From positions 124,001 through 188,000 of the forward strand of contig NZ_JBLWVT010000003.1 in NCBI RefSeq assembly GCF_048268305.1: 64,000 bases of DNA, written 5' to 3'. Under the pieces are notes generated by a model that was not told where the DNA came from, made no database searches, and saw only the letters and a program-made list of their open reading frames with translations. Source of the stretch: Pseudodonghicola sp048268305 (GTDB lineage: Bacteria > Pseudomonadota > Alphaproteobacteria > Rhodobacterales > Rhodobacteraceae). Every line of letters starts with the position of its first letter. Position 1 is the first letter of the stretch. The position numbers were made by a program, and so were the translations under genes. Below are positions 26,783-35,136 of this stretch, piece by piece.

Positions 26783-27556
26783 TCAGTCGATCCGCCGCAC
26801 CAGAAGCTGATTGCCCTCGCCTGCCTTGGTCTCGAAACGCTTCAGTTCCTTGATCAGGTCCGAGAGCTTTCTCTTGCCATAGCTGCGGGTATCGAAATCC
26901 GGATTGGCGGCCGCGATGTACTGGCCGATCTGGCCTAGCGAAAACCATTCGTCCTCCTGGTCGATCGCATCCATGGCACGGGTCACCAGCTTGGTGGGAT
27001 CCTCAAGCTCGGCGGGCGCCTCGCTGCTGGTTTGCGGCTCGGTCGGGAGCGGGGCGACATCGCGGGGCGAACTGGGTTTGGCCGGCTTCGGTTTGGGTTT
27101 CGCGGCCTCGGGCAACAGGTTCTCGACATAGATGAACCGCTTGCAGGCCTTGACGAAGGCGGCGGGCGTCTTGCGCATGCCCATGCCATAGACGTCCAAC
27201 CCCTGTTCGCGGACGCGGCTGGCCAGCCGGGTGAAATCGCTGTCCGAGGAAATCAGCACGAAACCGTCGAACCGGCCCGAATGCAGGATGTCCATGGCGT
27301 CGATCACCAACGCGATATCGCTGGAATTCTTGCCGGTGGTATTGGCGAATTGCTGATGCGGGATGATCGCGAACGAGGCCAGCTTGTCCTTGCTCCAGCC
27401 CTGTGGGCCGCCGCCGGAGAAATCGCCATAGATGCGCCGGATGCTGGCCTCGCCGAAGGAGGCGATCTCGTCGAACATCACCTCGGCATATTTGGCCGAG
27501 ATATTGTCGGCATCAATCAGTACCGCCAGAAGCGGCGTGTCGCGTTTCTGTGTCAT
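26783..27556 (-). CDS. NYN-domain protein with C-terminal OST-HTH/LOTUS-like domain
   Basis: A 257-residue protein. Residues 8-145 are a NYN (PIN-like) nuclease domain: LLAVLIDADNISAKYAEVMFDEIA, NSSDIALVIDAMDILHSGRFDGFVLISSDSDFTRLA and GMGMRKTPAAFVKACKRF, keeping the acidic residues that bind metal in PIN/NYN RNases. A Pro/Lys linker (150-185) leads to a C-terminal domain (190-257, IGQYIAAANPDFDTRSYGKRKLSDLIKEL) of OST-HTH type, thought to bind RNA. An RNA-processing role is inferred. ATG 27556 is chosen; extension to 27616 is unlikely. Confidence 0.9.
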   Translation of the reverse strand: MTQKRDTPLLAVLIDADNISAKYAEVMFDEIASFGEASIRRIYGDFSGGGPQGWSKDKLASFAIIPHQQFANTTGKNSSDIALVIDAMDILHSGRFDGFVLISSDSDFTRLASRVREQGLDVYGMGMRKTPAAFVKACKRFIYVENLLPEAAKPKPKPAKPSSPRDVAPLPTEPQTSSEAPAELEDPTKLVTRAMDAIDQEDEWFSLGQIGQYIAAANPDFDTRSYGKRKLSDLIKELKRFETKAGEGNQLLVRRID

Positions 27557-27612
27557 GGGCGGAGCCCTTTCTTTTCGGCCGACTCTGACCCAAGCCGCCG
27601 CCTGGTGCAATG

Positions 27613-28104
27613 TCAAAGCCGGCGGAACATCACCAGCGCGTCGACATGGCCCTCGGTCGGATGCAGGAAGGCGCCCGGCAGTCGGCCAACGGTTTCAAAC
27701 CCGGCGCGGCTCCAGGTGTCCACCGCACGGCTATTGGTCGAGACCACGAAATTGTACTGCATCGCTCGAAAGCCGCGCTGCTTCGCCTCTGCCAGCGAAT
27801 GGCTCAGCAACGCGCGGGCCACCCCCTTGCCGCGTGCCTCTGGCGCCGTGCAATAGCCGGCGTTGCAGACATGGGCACCGCCGCCCTTCTGGTTTGGCTT
27901 GAGATAGGAGGTGCCCACGACTTTCCCGTCCAGCTCGGCAACGAAGTTGACCGCCCCGGGCGCACGCCAATAGGCGAATGCGCCCTCTCGGCCGCCATCG
28001 CGTTCAGCGGTAAAGGTTTCCCCTGCTTCGATCGCCGGTTTCAGTATGGCCCAGATCGCATCGTCATCATCCGGCGTCGCCGGGCGGATCGTCACATCAG
28101 TCAT
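27613..28104 (-). CDS. GNAT family N-acetyltransferase
   Basis: A 163-residue acetyl-CoA-dependent transferase starting MTDVTIRPATPDDDDAIWAIL. The acetyl-CoA binding motif is seen in YCTAPEARGKGVARALLSHS (about 85-105), with NFVVSTNSRAVDTWSRAGFETVGRLPGAF after it, as in YhbS- or phosphinothricin-acetyltransferase-like proteins. Substrate unknown. ATG 28104 is preferred to GTG 28116. It lies 48 bp downstream of adhC. Confidence 0.9.
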   Translation of the reverse strand: MTDVTIRPATPDDDDAIWAILKPAIEAGETFTAERDGGREGAFAYWRAPGAVNFVAELDGKVVGTSYLKPNQKGGGAHVCNAGYCTAPEARGKGVARALLSHSLAEAKQRGFRAMQYNFVVSTNSRAVDTWSRAGFETVGRLPGAFLHPTEGHVDALVMFRRL

Positions 28105-28152
28105 CGTCTTGTCCACAAGAAGGCGCCGGCCTGGATCGGCCGGCGCGGGGGG

Positions 28153-29283
28153 TCAATATTCGATCACGGCACGGATCGACTTGCCTTCGTGCATCAGCTC
28201 GAAGCCGTGGTTGATCTCCTCGAGCTTGAGCTTGTGGGTGATCATCGGGTCGATCTCGATCTTGCCGTTCATGTACCAGTCGACGAACTTCGGCACATCG
28301 GTGCGGCCCTTGGCGCCGCCAAAGGCGGTGCCCTTCCACACCCGGCCGGTGACCAGCTGGAACGGACGGGTGCCGATCTCGGCCCCCGAGGGGGCCACGC
28401 CGATGATCACCGACACGCCCCAGCCGCGGTGCGAGCATTCCAGCGCGTCGCGCATCACCTGCACGTTGCCGGTGGCGTCGAAGGAATAATCCACCCCGCC
28501 GATCTGATCGGCGCCGCGCTTGGTCAGCTCGACGATCTGCTGCACCACCGGCACATCCGACTTCGAGGGGTTGACGAAATGGGTCATGCCGAATTTCTTC
28601 GCCATCTCCGCCTTGGAGTCGTTCAGGTCGACGCCGATGATCATGTCGGCCCCGGCCATGCGCAGACCCTGGATCACGTTCAGCCCGATACCGCCCAGAC
28701 CGAAGACCGCTGCGGTCGAACCGATCTCGACCCCGGCGGTATTGATCACCGCGCCGATGCCGGTGGTGACGCCGCAACCGATATAGCAGATCTTGTCGAA
28801 GGGCGCGTCCTCGCGCACCTTGGCGAGCGCGATTTCCGGCATCACCGTGTGATTGGCGAAGGTCGAACAGCCCATGTAGTGATAGATCGGCGTGCCGTCG
28901 AGCATCGAGAAGCGGGTGGTGCCGTCCGGCATCAGCCCCTGACCTTGGGTGTTGCGGATCGCGGTGCAGAGGTTGGTCTTGCCGCTGAGGCAGGACGGGC
29001 ATTCGCGGCACTCGGGCGTATAGAGCGGGATCACGTGATCGCCGGGTTTCAGCGTGGTCACGCCCTCGCCGACCTCAAGGACGATGCCGGCGCCCTCATG
29101 GCCGAGGATACAGGGGAAGATGCCTTCGGGGTCGGCGCCCGAGCGGGTGAATTCATCGGTATGGCACAGGCCGGTGGCCTTGATCTCGACCAGAACCTCG
29201 CCCTTCTTCGGGCCATCGAGGTTCACCTCCATGATTTCAAGCGGTTTTCCAGCCTCAAGGGCGACGGCGGCGCGGGTACGCAT
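28153..29283 (-). CDS. adhC: S-(hydroxymethyl)glutathione dehydrogenase / class III alcohol dehydrogenase
   Basis: Zinc- and NAD-dependent enzyme that oxidises S-hydroxymethylglutathione in formaldehyde detoxification and also reduces S-nitrosoglutathione. Catalytic zinc ligands are in GLCHTDEFTRSG, LGHEGAGIVLEVG and CYIGCGVTTGIG; the structural zinc cysteines are in ECRECPSCLSGKTNLC; the NAD fold is VFGLGGIGLNVIQG. The 376-residue length is usual. ATG 29283 (MRTRAAVALEAGKPLEI) is clear; the longer open frame to 29832 is antisense to the DUF2794 gene and is rejected. Its product is the substrate of FghA. Confidence 0.96.
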   Translation of the reverse strand: MRTRAAVALEAGKPLEIMEVNLDGPKKGEVLVEIKATGLCHTDEFTRSGADPEGIFPCILGHEGAGIVLEVGEGVTTLKPGDHVIPLYTPECRECPSCLSGKTNLCTAIRNTQGQGLMPDGTTRFSMLDGTPIYHYMGCSTFANHTVMPEIALAKVREDAPFDKICYIGCGVTTGIGAVINTAGVEIGSTAAVFGLGGIGLNVIQGLRMAGADMIIGVDLNDSKAEMAKKFGMTHFVNPSKSDVPVVQQIVELTKRGADQIGGVDYSFDATGNVQVMRDALECSHRGWGVSVIIGVAPSGAEIGTRPFQLVTGRVWKGTAFGGAKGRTDVPKFVDWYMNGKIEIDPMITHKLKLEEINHGFELMHEGKSIRAVIEY

Positions 29284-29387
29284 CGGGCATGTCCTTTCTT
29301 CGGTTTCCCGGACCCTGCGACAAAGCGGGCCGATTTTCAACGCCCATTCGGCCGCGGTTCGGGGCCGGCGCGGTCGCCTGCCGCGAT

Positions 29388-29466
29388 CCGGCGGAGTTTG
29401 AGTATTTGGGCAGAGAAGAAGGGCAGGGCGCCGCTGCTTCTTCTCTGTCAAAAATACTCCCGCCGG
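29388..29466. repeat. Composite dyad repeat between adhC and the DUF2794 gene
   Basis: Three nested inverted pairs: CCGGCGG (29388-29394) with CCGCCGG (29460-29466), GAGTATTT (29400-29407) with AAATACTC (29452-29459), and CAGAGAAGAAG (29411-29421) with CTTCTTCTCTG (29437-29447). All arms are perfect. The gap is divergent, so termination is unlikely. Parts recur at 24006-24025 and, more weakly, at 18371-18403. Confidence 0.65.
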
Positions 29467-29544
29467 AGGCTTCCGTCGGTCGCGGCCGGGCGCGCCGCGT
29501 CGAAAGGCTTGATTTGGCATGGGGAAAGCGCAACTCTGATCGTC

Positions 29545-29889
29545 ATGAACATGCAGACACCCAGCGGTTATTCCGAGACTGCCCAGCCCGAGCAGGTCGC
29601 CTTCGACCGGCGCGAGCTGTCGGACATCCTGCGGCTCTACGGCATGATGGTGGCGGCAGGGGAATGGCGCGATTACGGCATTTCCTGCCTGCGCGAGGTG
29701 GCGGTATTCTCGGTGTTCCGCCGCACCGCCGAATTCCCGCTCTATCGGATCGAAAAACGCCCGCGCCTGCGCAACCGGCAGGGGCAATATGCGGTGCTTG
29801 GCATCGACGGGCAGATCCTCAAGCGCGGCCATGACCTGCGCACCGTGTTGCGGGTGCTGGAGCGCAAGCTGATCCGCGCGGTGGAGTGA
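29545..29889 (+). CDS. DUF2794 family protein
   Basis: A 114-residue protein matching the alphaproteobacterial DUF2794 family by its core: FDRRELSDILRLYGMMVAAGEWRDYGI, AVFSVFRRTAEFPLYRIEKRPRLRNRQGQYAV and GQILKRGHDLRTVLRVLERKL. The function is unknown; the pattern suggests a small basic alpha/beta fold. It starts at ATG 29545 (MNMQTPSGYSE). The stop codon is directly followed, without gap, by the stop of the convergent NlpC/P60 gene. Confidence 0.88.
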   Translation: MNMQTPSGYSETAQPEQVAFDRRELSDILRLYGMMVAAGEWRDYGISCLREVAVFSVFRRTAEFPLYRIEKRPRLRNRQGQYAVLGIDGQILKRGHDLRTVLRVLERKLIRAVE

Positions 29890-30750
29890 TCAGACCCGCT
29901 TGTGCGCGGTGACCGGCCCGCCGCCTTGGGCGAGGATGCGGGCGAGGGCGGCGTCGATCGGTTCATAGGCCACGGCCATGTGATGGGCATTGGCATGGAT
30001 CAGGGTCCGGTCGTCGACCGCCAGCGCCACATGGCCTTTCCAGAAGAACAGATCGCCGCGCTGTGCGGGCGTGTTGGCGGGCAGCGGCTGGCCCAGTTCC
30101 GCCTGCTGCTGGTCGCTGTCGCCGGGGCAGGGGAGGCCACAGGCAAGGCGCGCGGCCTGGATCAGCCCCGAACAGTCGATCCCGAAGGAGGAATTGCCGC
30201 CCCAGAGGTAAGGCGTGCCGAGATAGAGCCGCGCCACCTCGACCGGGTCGGGTGCGGTCTGGGCCAGCGGCGCCAGATGCGTCGAGGCAATCCACAGGGC
30301 GCGTGGCCCGTTGCCGGCATCGAGGGTTTCGATCCGGCTCCAGCCGTTCTGGCTGCCGCTGACGGTGACGCGGGCACCATGCGACAGCCAGAGCGCCTCG
30401 TCCCGCGTCTTCAACTCGGGGGTCAGCTTGGCATAGCTGTGGCGGGCGGCGATCCGATGGGTCGCGGCGGGGGCACCCCCCCAGAGCGCCGCGCTTTCGA
30501 TCCAGCCGACATAGCCGTCGCGGGCGGCAAAGCCGAAGGTCATCGGCCCGCGTCGTTCCAGCGCGGTGAAGCGCTCTCCCATGAGCAGTTCGCGATCCCG
30601 CGCGCCACCCTCGGGGCTGGCAAAAAGCGTCGCGCGCGGCGGCACCACGCCACAGTCTTCGCCGGCGGTGAAGCGGGCGGCCTCGATCTGGCCGCGGAGG
30701 CTCTCATGCGCCACGCGGCCGTTGAAGCGGAGCTGGCGGCGGTCGGTCAC
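29890..30750 (-). CDS. NlpC/P60 family cell-wall endopeptidase
   Basis: A 286-residue protein with SH3-like domains in the first part (about 20-155) and a C40 papain-like peptidase domain at the C-terminus (about 165-286). The catalytic Cys lies in SSFGIDCSGLIQAAR, the His in GHVALAVDDRTLIHANAHH. Such enzymes cut gamma-D-glutamyl-diamino acid bonds of peptidoglycan peptides. There is no clear signal peptide, so it may be a cytoplasmic muropeptide-recycling peptidase of the YkfC type. That fits its partner, the leucyl aminopeptidase-like gene whose end overlaps its start by 4 bp. Confidence 0.92.
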   Translation of the reverse strand: MTDRRQLRFNGRVAHESLRGQIEAARFTAGEDCGVVPPRATLFASPEGGARDRELLMGERFTALERRGPMTFGFAARDGYVGWIESAALWGGAPAATHRIAARHSYAKLTPELKTRDEALWLSHGARVTVSGSQNGWSRIETLDAGNGPRALWIASTHLAPLAQTAPDPVEVARLYLGTPYLWGGNSSFGIDCSGLIQAARLACGLPCPGDSDQQQAELGQPLPANTPAQRGDLFFWKGHVALAVDDRTLIHANAHHMAVAYEPIDAALARILAQGGGPVTAHKRV

Positions 30751-32147
30751 AGCGACAACATCGCGGGCAGCGCGTCGAACAGCGCGCGGGCGCCTTGCAC
30801 CACCGCGCCCTTGGGCCGCGCCGGGGTGCTGGTCTGGCTCCAGGCGTAGATGTCGAAATGGACATAGCGGCCGGGTCCGGCGAAGCGGCGCAGGAACAGC
30901 GCGGCGGTGATCGCCCCGGCGAAGCCGCCGCCCGGCGCGTTGTCGAGATCGGCAATCCCCGGTTCGATCTTCAGCTCGTAGGGGGCATGGAACGGCAGCC
31001 GCCAGACCGGATCGGCGATCCGGGGGCCGGCATGCGCCAGCGCGGCGGCAGCGGTTTCGTCATCGGTGAAGAAGGGCGCGATATCGGCACCGACGGCGAC
31101 CCGCGCGGCACCGGTCAGGGTCGCCATGGAGACGATCAGATCGGGCTGATCCTCGGCCGCCAGGGCCAGCGCATCGGCCAGCACCAGCCGGCCTTCGGCA
31201 TCGGTATTGTTGATCTCGACCGTCAGCCCCTTGCGCGAGGTCAGGATATCGCCGGGCCGGAAGGCATTGCCGGAGACCGCGTTTTCGACCGCCGGGATCA
31301 GCACGCGCAGTTGCAGCGGCAGCCCCAGCGCCATGATCGACCGCGCCAGCCCCAGCACGGTGGCGGCGCCGCCCATGTCCTTTTTCATCAGCGCCATGCT
31401 GGCTGCGGGTTTCAGGTCGAGCCCGCCGGTATCGAAGCAGACCCCCTTGCCGACCAGTGTCAGCTTGGGGCCGGTGTCGCCCCAGTGCAGGTCGATCAGC
31501 CGCGGCGCCCGGGTCGAGGCGCGACCGACGGCGTGGATCATCGGGAAGTTCTGCGCCAGCAGCGCCTCGCCCTCGATCACCGCAATCTCTGCGCCGAACT
31601 CCTCAGCAAGGGCGCGGGCGGCGCCCTCAAGCTCTGCCGGGCCCATGTCGGAGGAAGGGGTGTTGATCAGGTCGCGGGTCAGGCATTCGGCGGCGGCCAG
31701 CGTCTCGATCCGGGCGGTGTCGATACCGTTGGGGGCGACGAGGGCGCGCGGCTCTGCCGCCGGTTTGTCGCGATAGCGGTCGAAGCCGTAGCCGGCGATC
31801 AGCCAGCCGAAGCATTCGTTGGCCAGCGCCTGTCCTTCGAGGCCGGAGGCGATGGCATAGGTGCCCGCCGGCAGGTGCTGGGCGGCGGCGGCCAGGACGT
31901 GGCGATGACGGGCGCGCTGGGCGGCGCTGGCGTAACCGGCCAGCGCCATCTCGGGCGCGCCATCCGGCCCGGGGATCAAGAGCGCCTGTCCCTTGGCGCC
32001 GGTGAACCCGTTGACCGCGACCCAGCGGCGGACATGATCCGCCTGCCCGTCGAGCCAGGCGGCGAGCGCCTCGGCCTCGATCACATGCAGGGGGATGGCG
32101 GCGCTGTCGGCGGGGGCGAAACGCGGGGTCATGCTGGCGGGGGTCAT
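30747..32147 (-). CDS. M17 leucyl aminopeptidase family protein
   Basis: A 466-residue dizinc peptidase. The catalytic C-terminal domain shows LVGKGVCFDTGGLDLKPAASMALMKKDMGGAA (Lys and Asp metal ligands) and the signature NNTDAEGRLVLADAL with Asp/Glu ligands and the catalytic Arg. The N-terminal domain is shorter and more diverged than in PepA, as in the alphaproteobacterial and PepB-like branch. It trims peptides and probably works with the NlpC/P60 enzyme on muropeptides or general peptides. Two in-frame ATG codons (32147, 32132) compete as start. Confidence 0.92.
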   Translation of the reverse strand: MTPASMTPRFAPADSAAIPLHVIEAEALAAWLDGQADHVRRWVAVNGFTGAKGQALLIPGPDGAPEMALAGYASAAQRARHRHVLAAAAQHLPAGTYAIASGLEGQALANECFGWLIAGYGFDRYRDKPAAEPRALVAPNGIDTARIETLAAAECLTRDLINTPSSDMGPAELEGAARALAEEFGAEIAVIEGEALLAQNFPMIHAVGRASTRAPRLIDLHWGDTGPKLTLVGKGVCFDTGGLDLKPAASMALMKKDMGGAATVLGLARSIMALGLPLQLRVLIPAVENAVSGNAFRPGDILTSRKGLTVEINNTDAEGRLVLADALALAAEDQPDLIVSMATLTGAARVAVGADIAPFFTDDETAAAALAHAGPRIADPVWRLPFHAPYELKIEPGIADLDNAPGGGFAGAITAALFLRRFAGPGRYVHFDIYAWSQTSTPARPKGAVVQGARALFDALPAMLSL

Positions 32148-32214
32148 TTGGGGCGGCGTCCTTGCGGTGATTTGTCGCCAGACTATCGCTCAGGCGCGCG
32201 GCCGCAAGGGGGTG

Positions 32215-32595
32215 TCAGACCACCACGCCGCGCAGGCGCCAGACGGCGCGCAGCGAGGCGCGGCCGACCCGCTGCAGCCGGGCCTGTGTCGCCGCCACGG
32301 CGATCGGGTCGCGTTGATCGGCGGCGATGGTGACATCGCGGGCGACCCGGGCCAGGTCCCCCATGCCGATCTGTTCGGCGATGGCGATGATCGAACGGGC
32401 GCATTTCCGCGCCGCGCCCCAATCCTCCAGCCGCCACAGCCGGTCGCAGCGCATCAGCCGGGCGGCCAGTTCGCGGCAGGCCCGGGTGATCACCGTCTCG
32501 GCCCCGGTGTCGCCCATCTGTCTGTAAAGCATCTGCAACCGACCCCGATCCAGATGCACCGTCTCTGTCCGCATCAGGGAACATAGAAGTGCCAC
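32215..32595 (-). CDS. Small helical hypothetical protein
   Basis: A 126-residue (or 119 residues from ATG 32574, MRTETVHLDRGRLQMLY) all-helical protein. The stretch VITRACRELAARLMRCDRLWRLEDWGAARKCARSIIAIAEQIGM has the look of a four-helix Hpt-like bundle, but the phosphoacceptor His of true Hpt domains is not evident. Function unknown. It lies upstream of the aminopeptidase on the same strand (67-bp gap) and divergent from carbonic anhydrase. Confidence 0.6.
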   Translation of the reverse strand: MALLCSLMRTETVHLDRGRLQMLYRQMGDTGAETVITRACRELAARLMRCDRLWRLEDWGAARKCARSIIAIAEQIGMGDLARVARDVTIAADQRDPIAVAATQARLQRVGRASLRAVWRLRGVVV

Positions 32596-32744
32596 GGCCC
32601 TCTCCCGGTTTCGTTATCTCGCCCGGGCCCCATCATCCCGGGGACAGGTTTGCAAAAGGTTTCGACCAGATGCGCTTAATCTCTCGAATTTTGCCGGAAT
32701 CAAGACTATTTGCTGCCGTGACGTAACCAAGCGAGGGAAGTTGC

Positions 32745-33395
32745 ATGCAGTTCGCCAAACCTCTGCCGAGCTATCTGGTGCACCGCTATCAGGGCTGGAA
32801 GGCAACGACTTATTCGGAAAACGAGAGCTGGTACCGACGCCTTGCCAGTGACGGGCAACATCCCCGGGCCATGGTGATTTCCTGCTGCGACAGCCGGGTT
32901 CACGTGACTTCGATTTTCGGGGCCGATCAGGGCGAATTCTTCATTCACCGCAATATCGCCAACCTGGTGCCGCCCTATGAGCCGGACGGCGACCACCACG
33001 GCACCTCGGCCACCATCGAATATGCGGTCACCGCGCTGAAGGTGGCGCATCTGATGGTGCTGGGCCATTCGCAATGCGGCGGCGTGCAGGGCTGCATCGA
33101 CATGTGCAAGGGCCATGCGCCGGAGCTGGAGAAGAAGGAAAGCTTCGTCGGCCGCTGGATGGACATCCTGCGCCCGAAATTCGATCTGGTCGCCGATATC
33201 GAGGACGAACAGCAACAGGCCCGTGCGCTGGAGCGGCAATCGGTGCTGGCGTCGCTGTCCAACCTGATGACCTTTCCCTTCGTGCGCGAGGCGGTGGAAA
33301 AGGGCGAGCTGACCCTGCATGGCCTCTGGACCGATATCGGCGAGGGCGGGTTGGAATATTACGATTCCAAACTGGGCAAGTTCCTTCAGATCTGA
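32745..33395 (+). CDS. Beta-class carbonic anhydrase
   Basis: Zinc enzyme converting CO2 and bicarbonate, 216 residues. The zinc ligands and catalytic dyad are visible in VISCCDSRVHVTSIFG (Cys and Asp-Arg) and LMVLGHSQCGGVQGC (His and Cys), with FIHRNIANLVPPYEP between. The C-terminus GLWTDIGEGGLEYYDSKLGKF is typical of the family. A GAGGGAAG site precedes ATG 32745. It converges with the DUF4139 gene only 21 bp away. Confidence 0.95.
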   Translation: MQFAKPLPSYLVHRYQGWKATTYSENESWYRRLASDGQHPRAMVISCCDSRVHVTSIFGADQGEFFIHRNIANLVPPYEPDGDHHGTSATIEYAVTALKVAHLMVLGHSQCGGVQGCIDMCKGHAPELEKKESFVGRWMDILRPKFDLVADIEDEQQQARALERQSVLASLSNLMTFPFVREAVEKGELTLHGLWTDIGEGGLEYYDSKLGKFLQI

Positions 33396-33416
33396 TGTGC
33401 TCCTACGAGCTGCGCC

Positions 33417-35018
33417 TCAGTGCAGCTCGTATCCCTCCGGCCAGCTCAGCTTGCGGTCGAGCCGGATGGCTTGGGCCGCGCCGGGGGCCAGATCAAGCTG
33501 CCATTCCAGCAGGCCGCGCTGATCGTCGACCTCTTGCAGATCGGGCATCGGCGTGGCGGTCCAGCCGATCTTCAAATCCTCCTGCTCCGAATAGGGCACC
33601 CGGGCGCGGAGCCGCACCGGCCAGTCGGTTTCGGTCAGGTTGCTGACGCGGTATTCCTCGGTCTCGGTCATCTGGTTCGATTTGCTCAACATGCCGCGAT
33701 CGCCCTGGGCACGGCCCAGCAGGGCATAGTCCAGCCGCAGCCCCTCGACGGGGCCAAAGCCCAGCTCCGCCGCCTGGCCGCCGGCGATCATCGGCAGGTC
33801 GCCGACCCCGGCGAAATGCCCGTCGATATAAAGCTGGACGTCGTCGGAAGGCAGCAGAACCTCGTCGGTTTCATTGGTGAAGGCGGCGGTGACATAGGCG
33901 GTCTGGTCGAATTCCGGCGTCGCGCGGGCGAAGACCTCGGCCGACAGGACGATCTGGTCGAGCGGCAGGCGCAGCATCTCCCCCCCCGACAGGACGGTCG
34001 CCGGCAGCGGGTAATCATAGGTGACGCTGATCCCGTCGAGCACCGTGGGCGCGGCGGCCACCACAGGTGCGGCCAGGGCCCCGCCGGCGGCATCCATCAA
34101 CCGCATCGGCGCCGGTGGCTGGGGTTTCTCGATCCAGCGCTGCTCGGGATAGAGAAAGGTCGGGTCGGTGCGCCCGCTGGGCATCGCGGTCGACAGTTTC
34201 AGCGCCACGCCGGTCCAGGGCTCTCCGGTCTGTTGTGCCACCCAGGCCACCCGGGACAGCCGCAGTTCGGCCTGTTCGCCCCGGCTCAGCTGCGCCTCAT
34301 AGCCGGGCGACCATTGCGCCTCCGAGGTGATGTAGCTGAGCGTCACCAGCCCTTCCACCGGCGCGTCGGCGGTGACGGCGAGGGTGTATTCCGCCTGATC
34401 GTCCTCTGCCGGGGCGAGGGCGGCAAGGCGGGCGCGGGCGGCGGTCAGCGCCTTTTCCTGATCGGCCAGCGGCTGGTCATAGGCGCGGGTGGCGGTTTCG
34501 GCCTGCTGCCGGGCGGTACGGGCGGCGATGCCTTCCTCGGCGATCATGCGGGACAGATCGCGCAGCACCGCCACGCCCTGGCCGCCCAGACCCTGCGCCG
34601 CGCCCAGACCATCGAGAAAGCCGATCTGCGCGCCGGCGGCCTCGGCCTTGGCTTGTTCCGCCGCCCGCTCGTCGCGGGTGGCGGCAAGCTCGGCCTCCAG
34701 CCGCGTGACCTCGGCCCGGGCCGCCTTGACCGCCTCGCTCTCCGCGATCTCGCGCAGGGGCAGGGCGCCGGTGCGGGCGGTCACGGTTTCCAGCGTCGCG
34801 CCGTCAAGCGTGACCCGCAGGTCGGACAGCGGCACATGCGGATCGGCGCCGCGCAGGATCAGCCGGTGCTGGCCGGCAGGGATCGAGAATGGCACATGTC
34901 GTTCGATGTTGGCGCCCGAGGGGAAGAGCGTGACAGCGGTCACCGGGGCGGGCAGGACGAAATCCTCGGCCAGGGCGGCGGAAGGCAGGCAGATCGCCAG
35001 GCAAAGCAAAGCGCGCAT
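33417..35018 (-). CDS. DUF4139 domain (mucoidy-inhibitor MuiA-like) secreted protein
   Basis: A 533-residue exported protein (signal peptide MRALLCLAICLPSAALAED). Residues about 22-120 are the DUF4140 N-terminal domain (PVTAVTLFPSGANIERHVPFSIPAGQHRLILRG), residues about 95-210 form a coiled coil, and residues about 215-533 are DUF4139 (VTLSYITSEAQWSPGYEAQLS, VAWVAQQTGEPWTGVALKLSTAMP, SGGEMLRLPLDQI). The family is named after a Streptomyces/yeast mucoidy context, but the bacterial role is unknown; an envelope location is likely. No operon partner is evident. Confidence 0.9.
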   Translation of the reverse strand: MRALLCLAICLPSAALAEDFVLPAPVTAVTLFPSGANIERHVPFSIPAGQHRLILRGADPHVPLSDLRVTLDGATLETVTARTGALPLREIAESEAVKAARAEVTRLEAELAATRDERAAEQAKAEAAGAQIGFLDGLGAAQGLGGQGVAVLRDLSRMIAEEGIAARTARQQAETATRAYDQPLADQEKALTAARARLAALAPAEDDQAEYTLAVTADAPVEGLVTLSYITSEAQWSPGYEAQLSRGEQAELRLSRVAWVAQQTGEPWTGVALKLSTAMPSGRTDPTFLYPEQRWIEKPQPPAPMRLMDAAGGALAAPVVAAAPTVLDGISVTYDYPLPATVLSGGEMLRLPLDQIVLSAEVFARATPEFDQTAYVTAAFTNETDEVLLPSDDVQLYIDGHFAGVGDLPMIAGGQAAELGFGPVEGLRLDYALLGRAQGDRGMLSKSNQMTETEEYRVSNLTETDWPVRLRARVPYSEQEDLKIGWTATPMPDLQEVDDQRGLLEWQLDLAPGAAQAIRLDRKLSWPEGYELH

Positions 35019-35077
35019 CGGGAAACACCTTTGGACACAATCGTCCGCAACATTGCCCGGCCTGGCCGAAAGGACAA

Positions 35078-35109
35078 GAGGGCGCCCCGGTATGCTCCGG
35101 GGCGCCCTC
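35078..35109 (-). terminator. Strong hairpin after asd
   Basis: 13-bp perfect arms GAGGGCGCCCCGG and CCGGGGCGCCCTC with a 6-base loop, 28 bp downstream of the asd stop on the minus strand. The sequence after it on that strand (CTTGTCCTTTCGG) is T-rich but not a proper tract. Intrinsic terminator of asd is the simplest reading. Confidence 0.7.
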
Positions 35110-35136
35110 GAATTAAGCTTTCGGAAGAGGTGGCGA

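Noticed and set aside
29284..29832. N-terminal extension of adhC to 559 residues
   Set aside because: Class III alcohol dehydrogenases begin at MRTRAAVAL; the extension is antisense to the DUF2794 gene and runs through the composite repeat.
27610..29889. Very long plus-strand open frame (759 residues) covering GNAT, adhC and the DUF2794 gene
   Set aside because: It is antisense to two clear enzymes, its His/Gly/Arg-rich product fits no family, and only the last part (from 29545) is the real DUF2794 gene. Long shadow frames are expected at this GC content.
32215..32595. Histidine phosphotransfer (Hpt) protein
   Set aside because: The helical pattern is suggestive, but there is no His in the HxxKG-type context and no two-component gene nearby.
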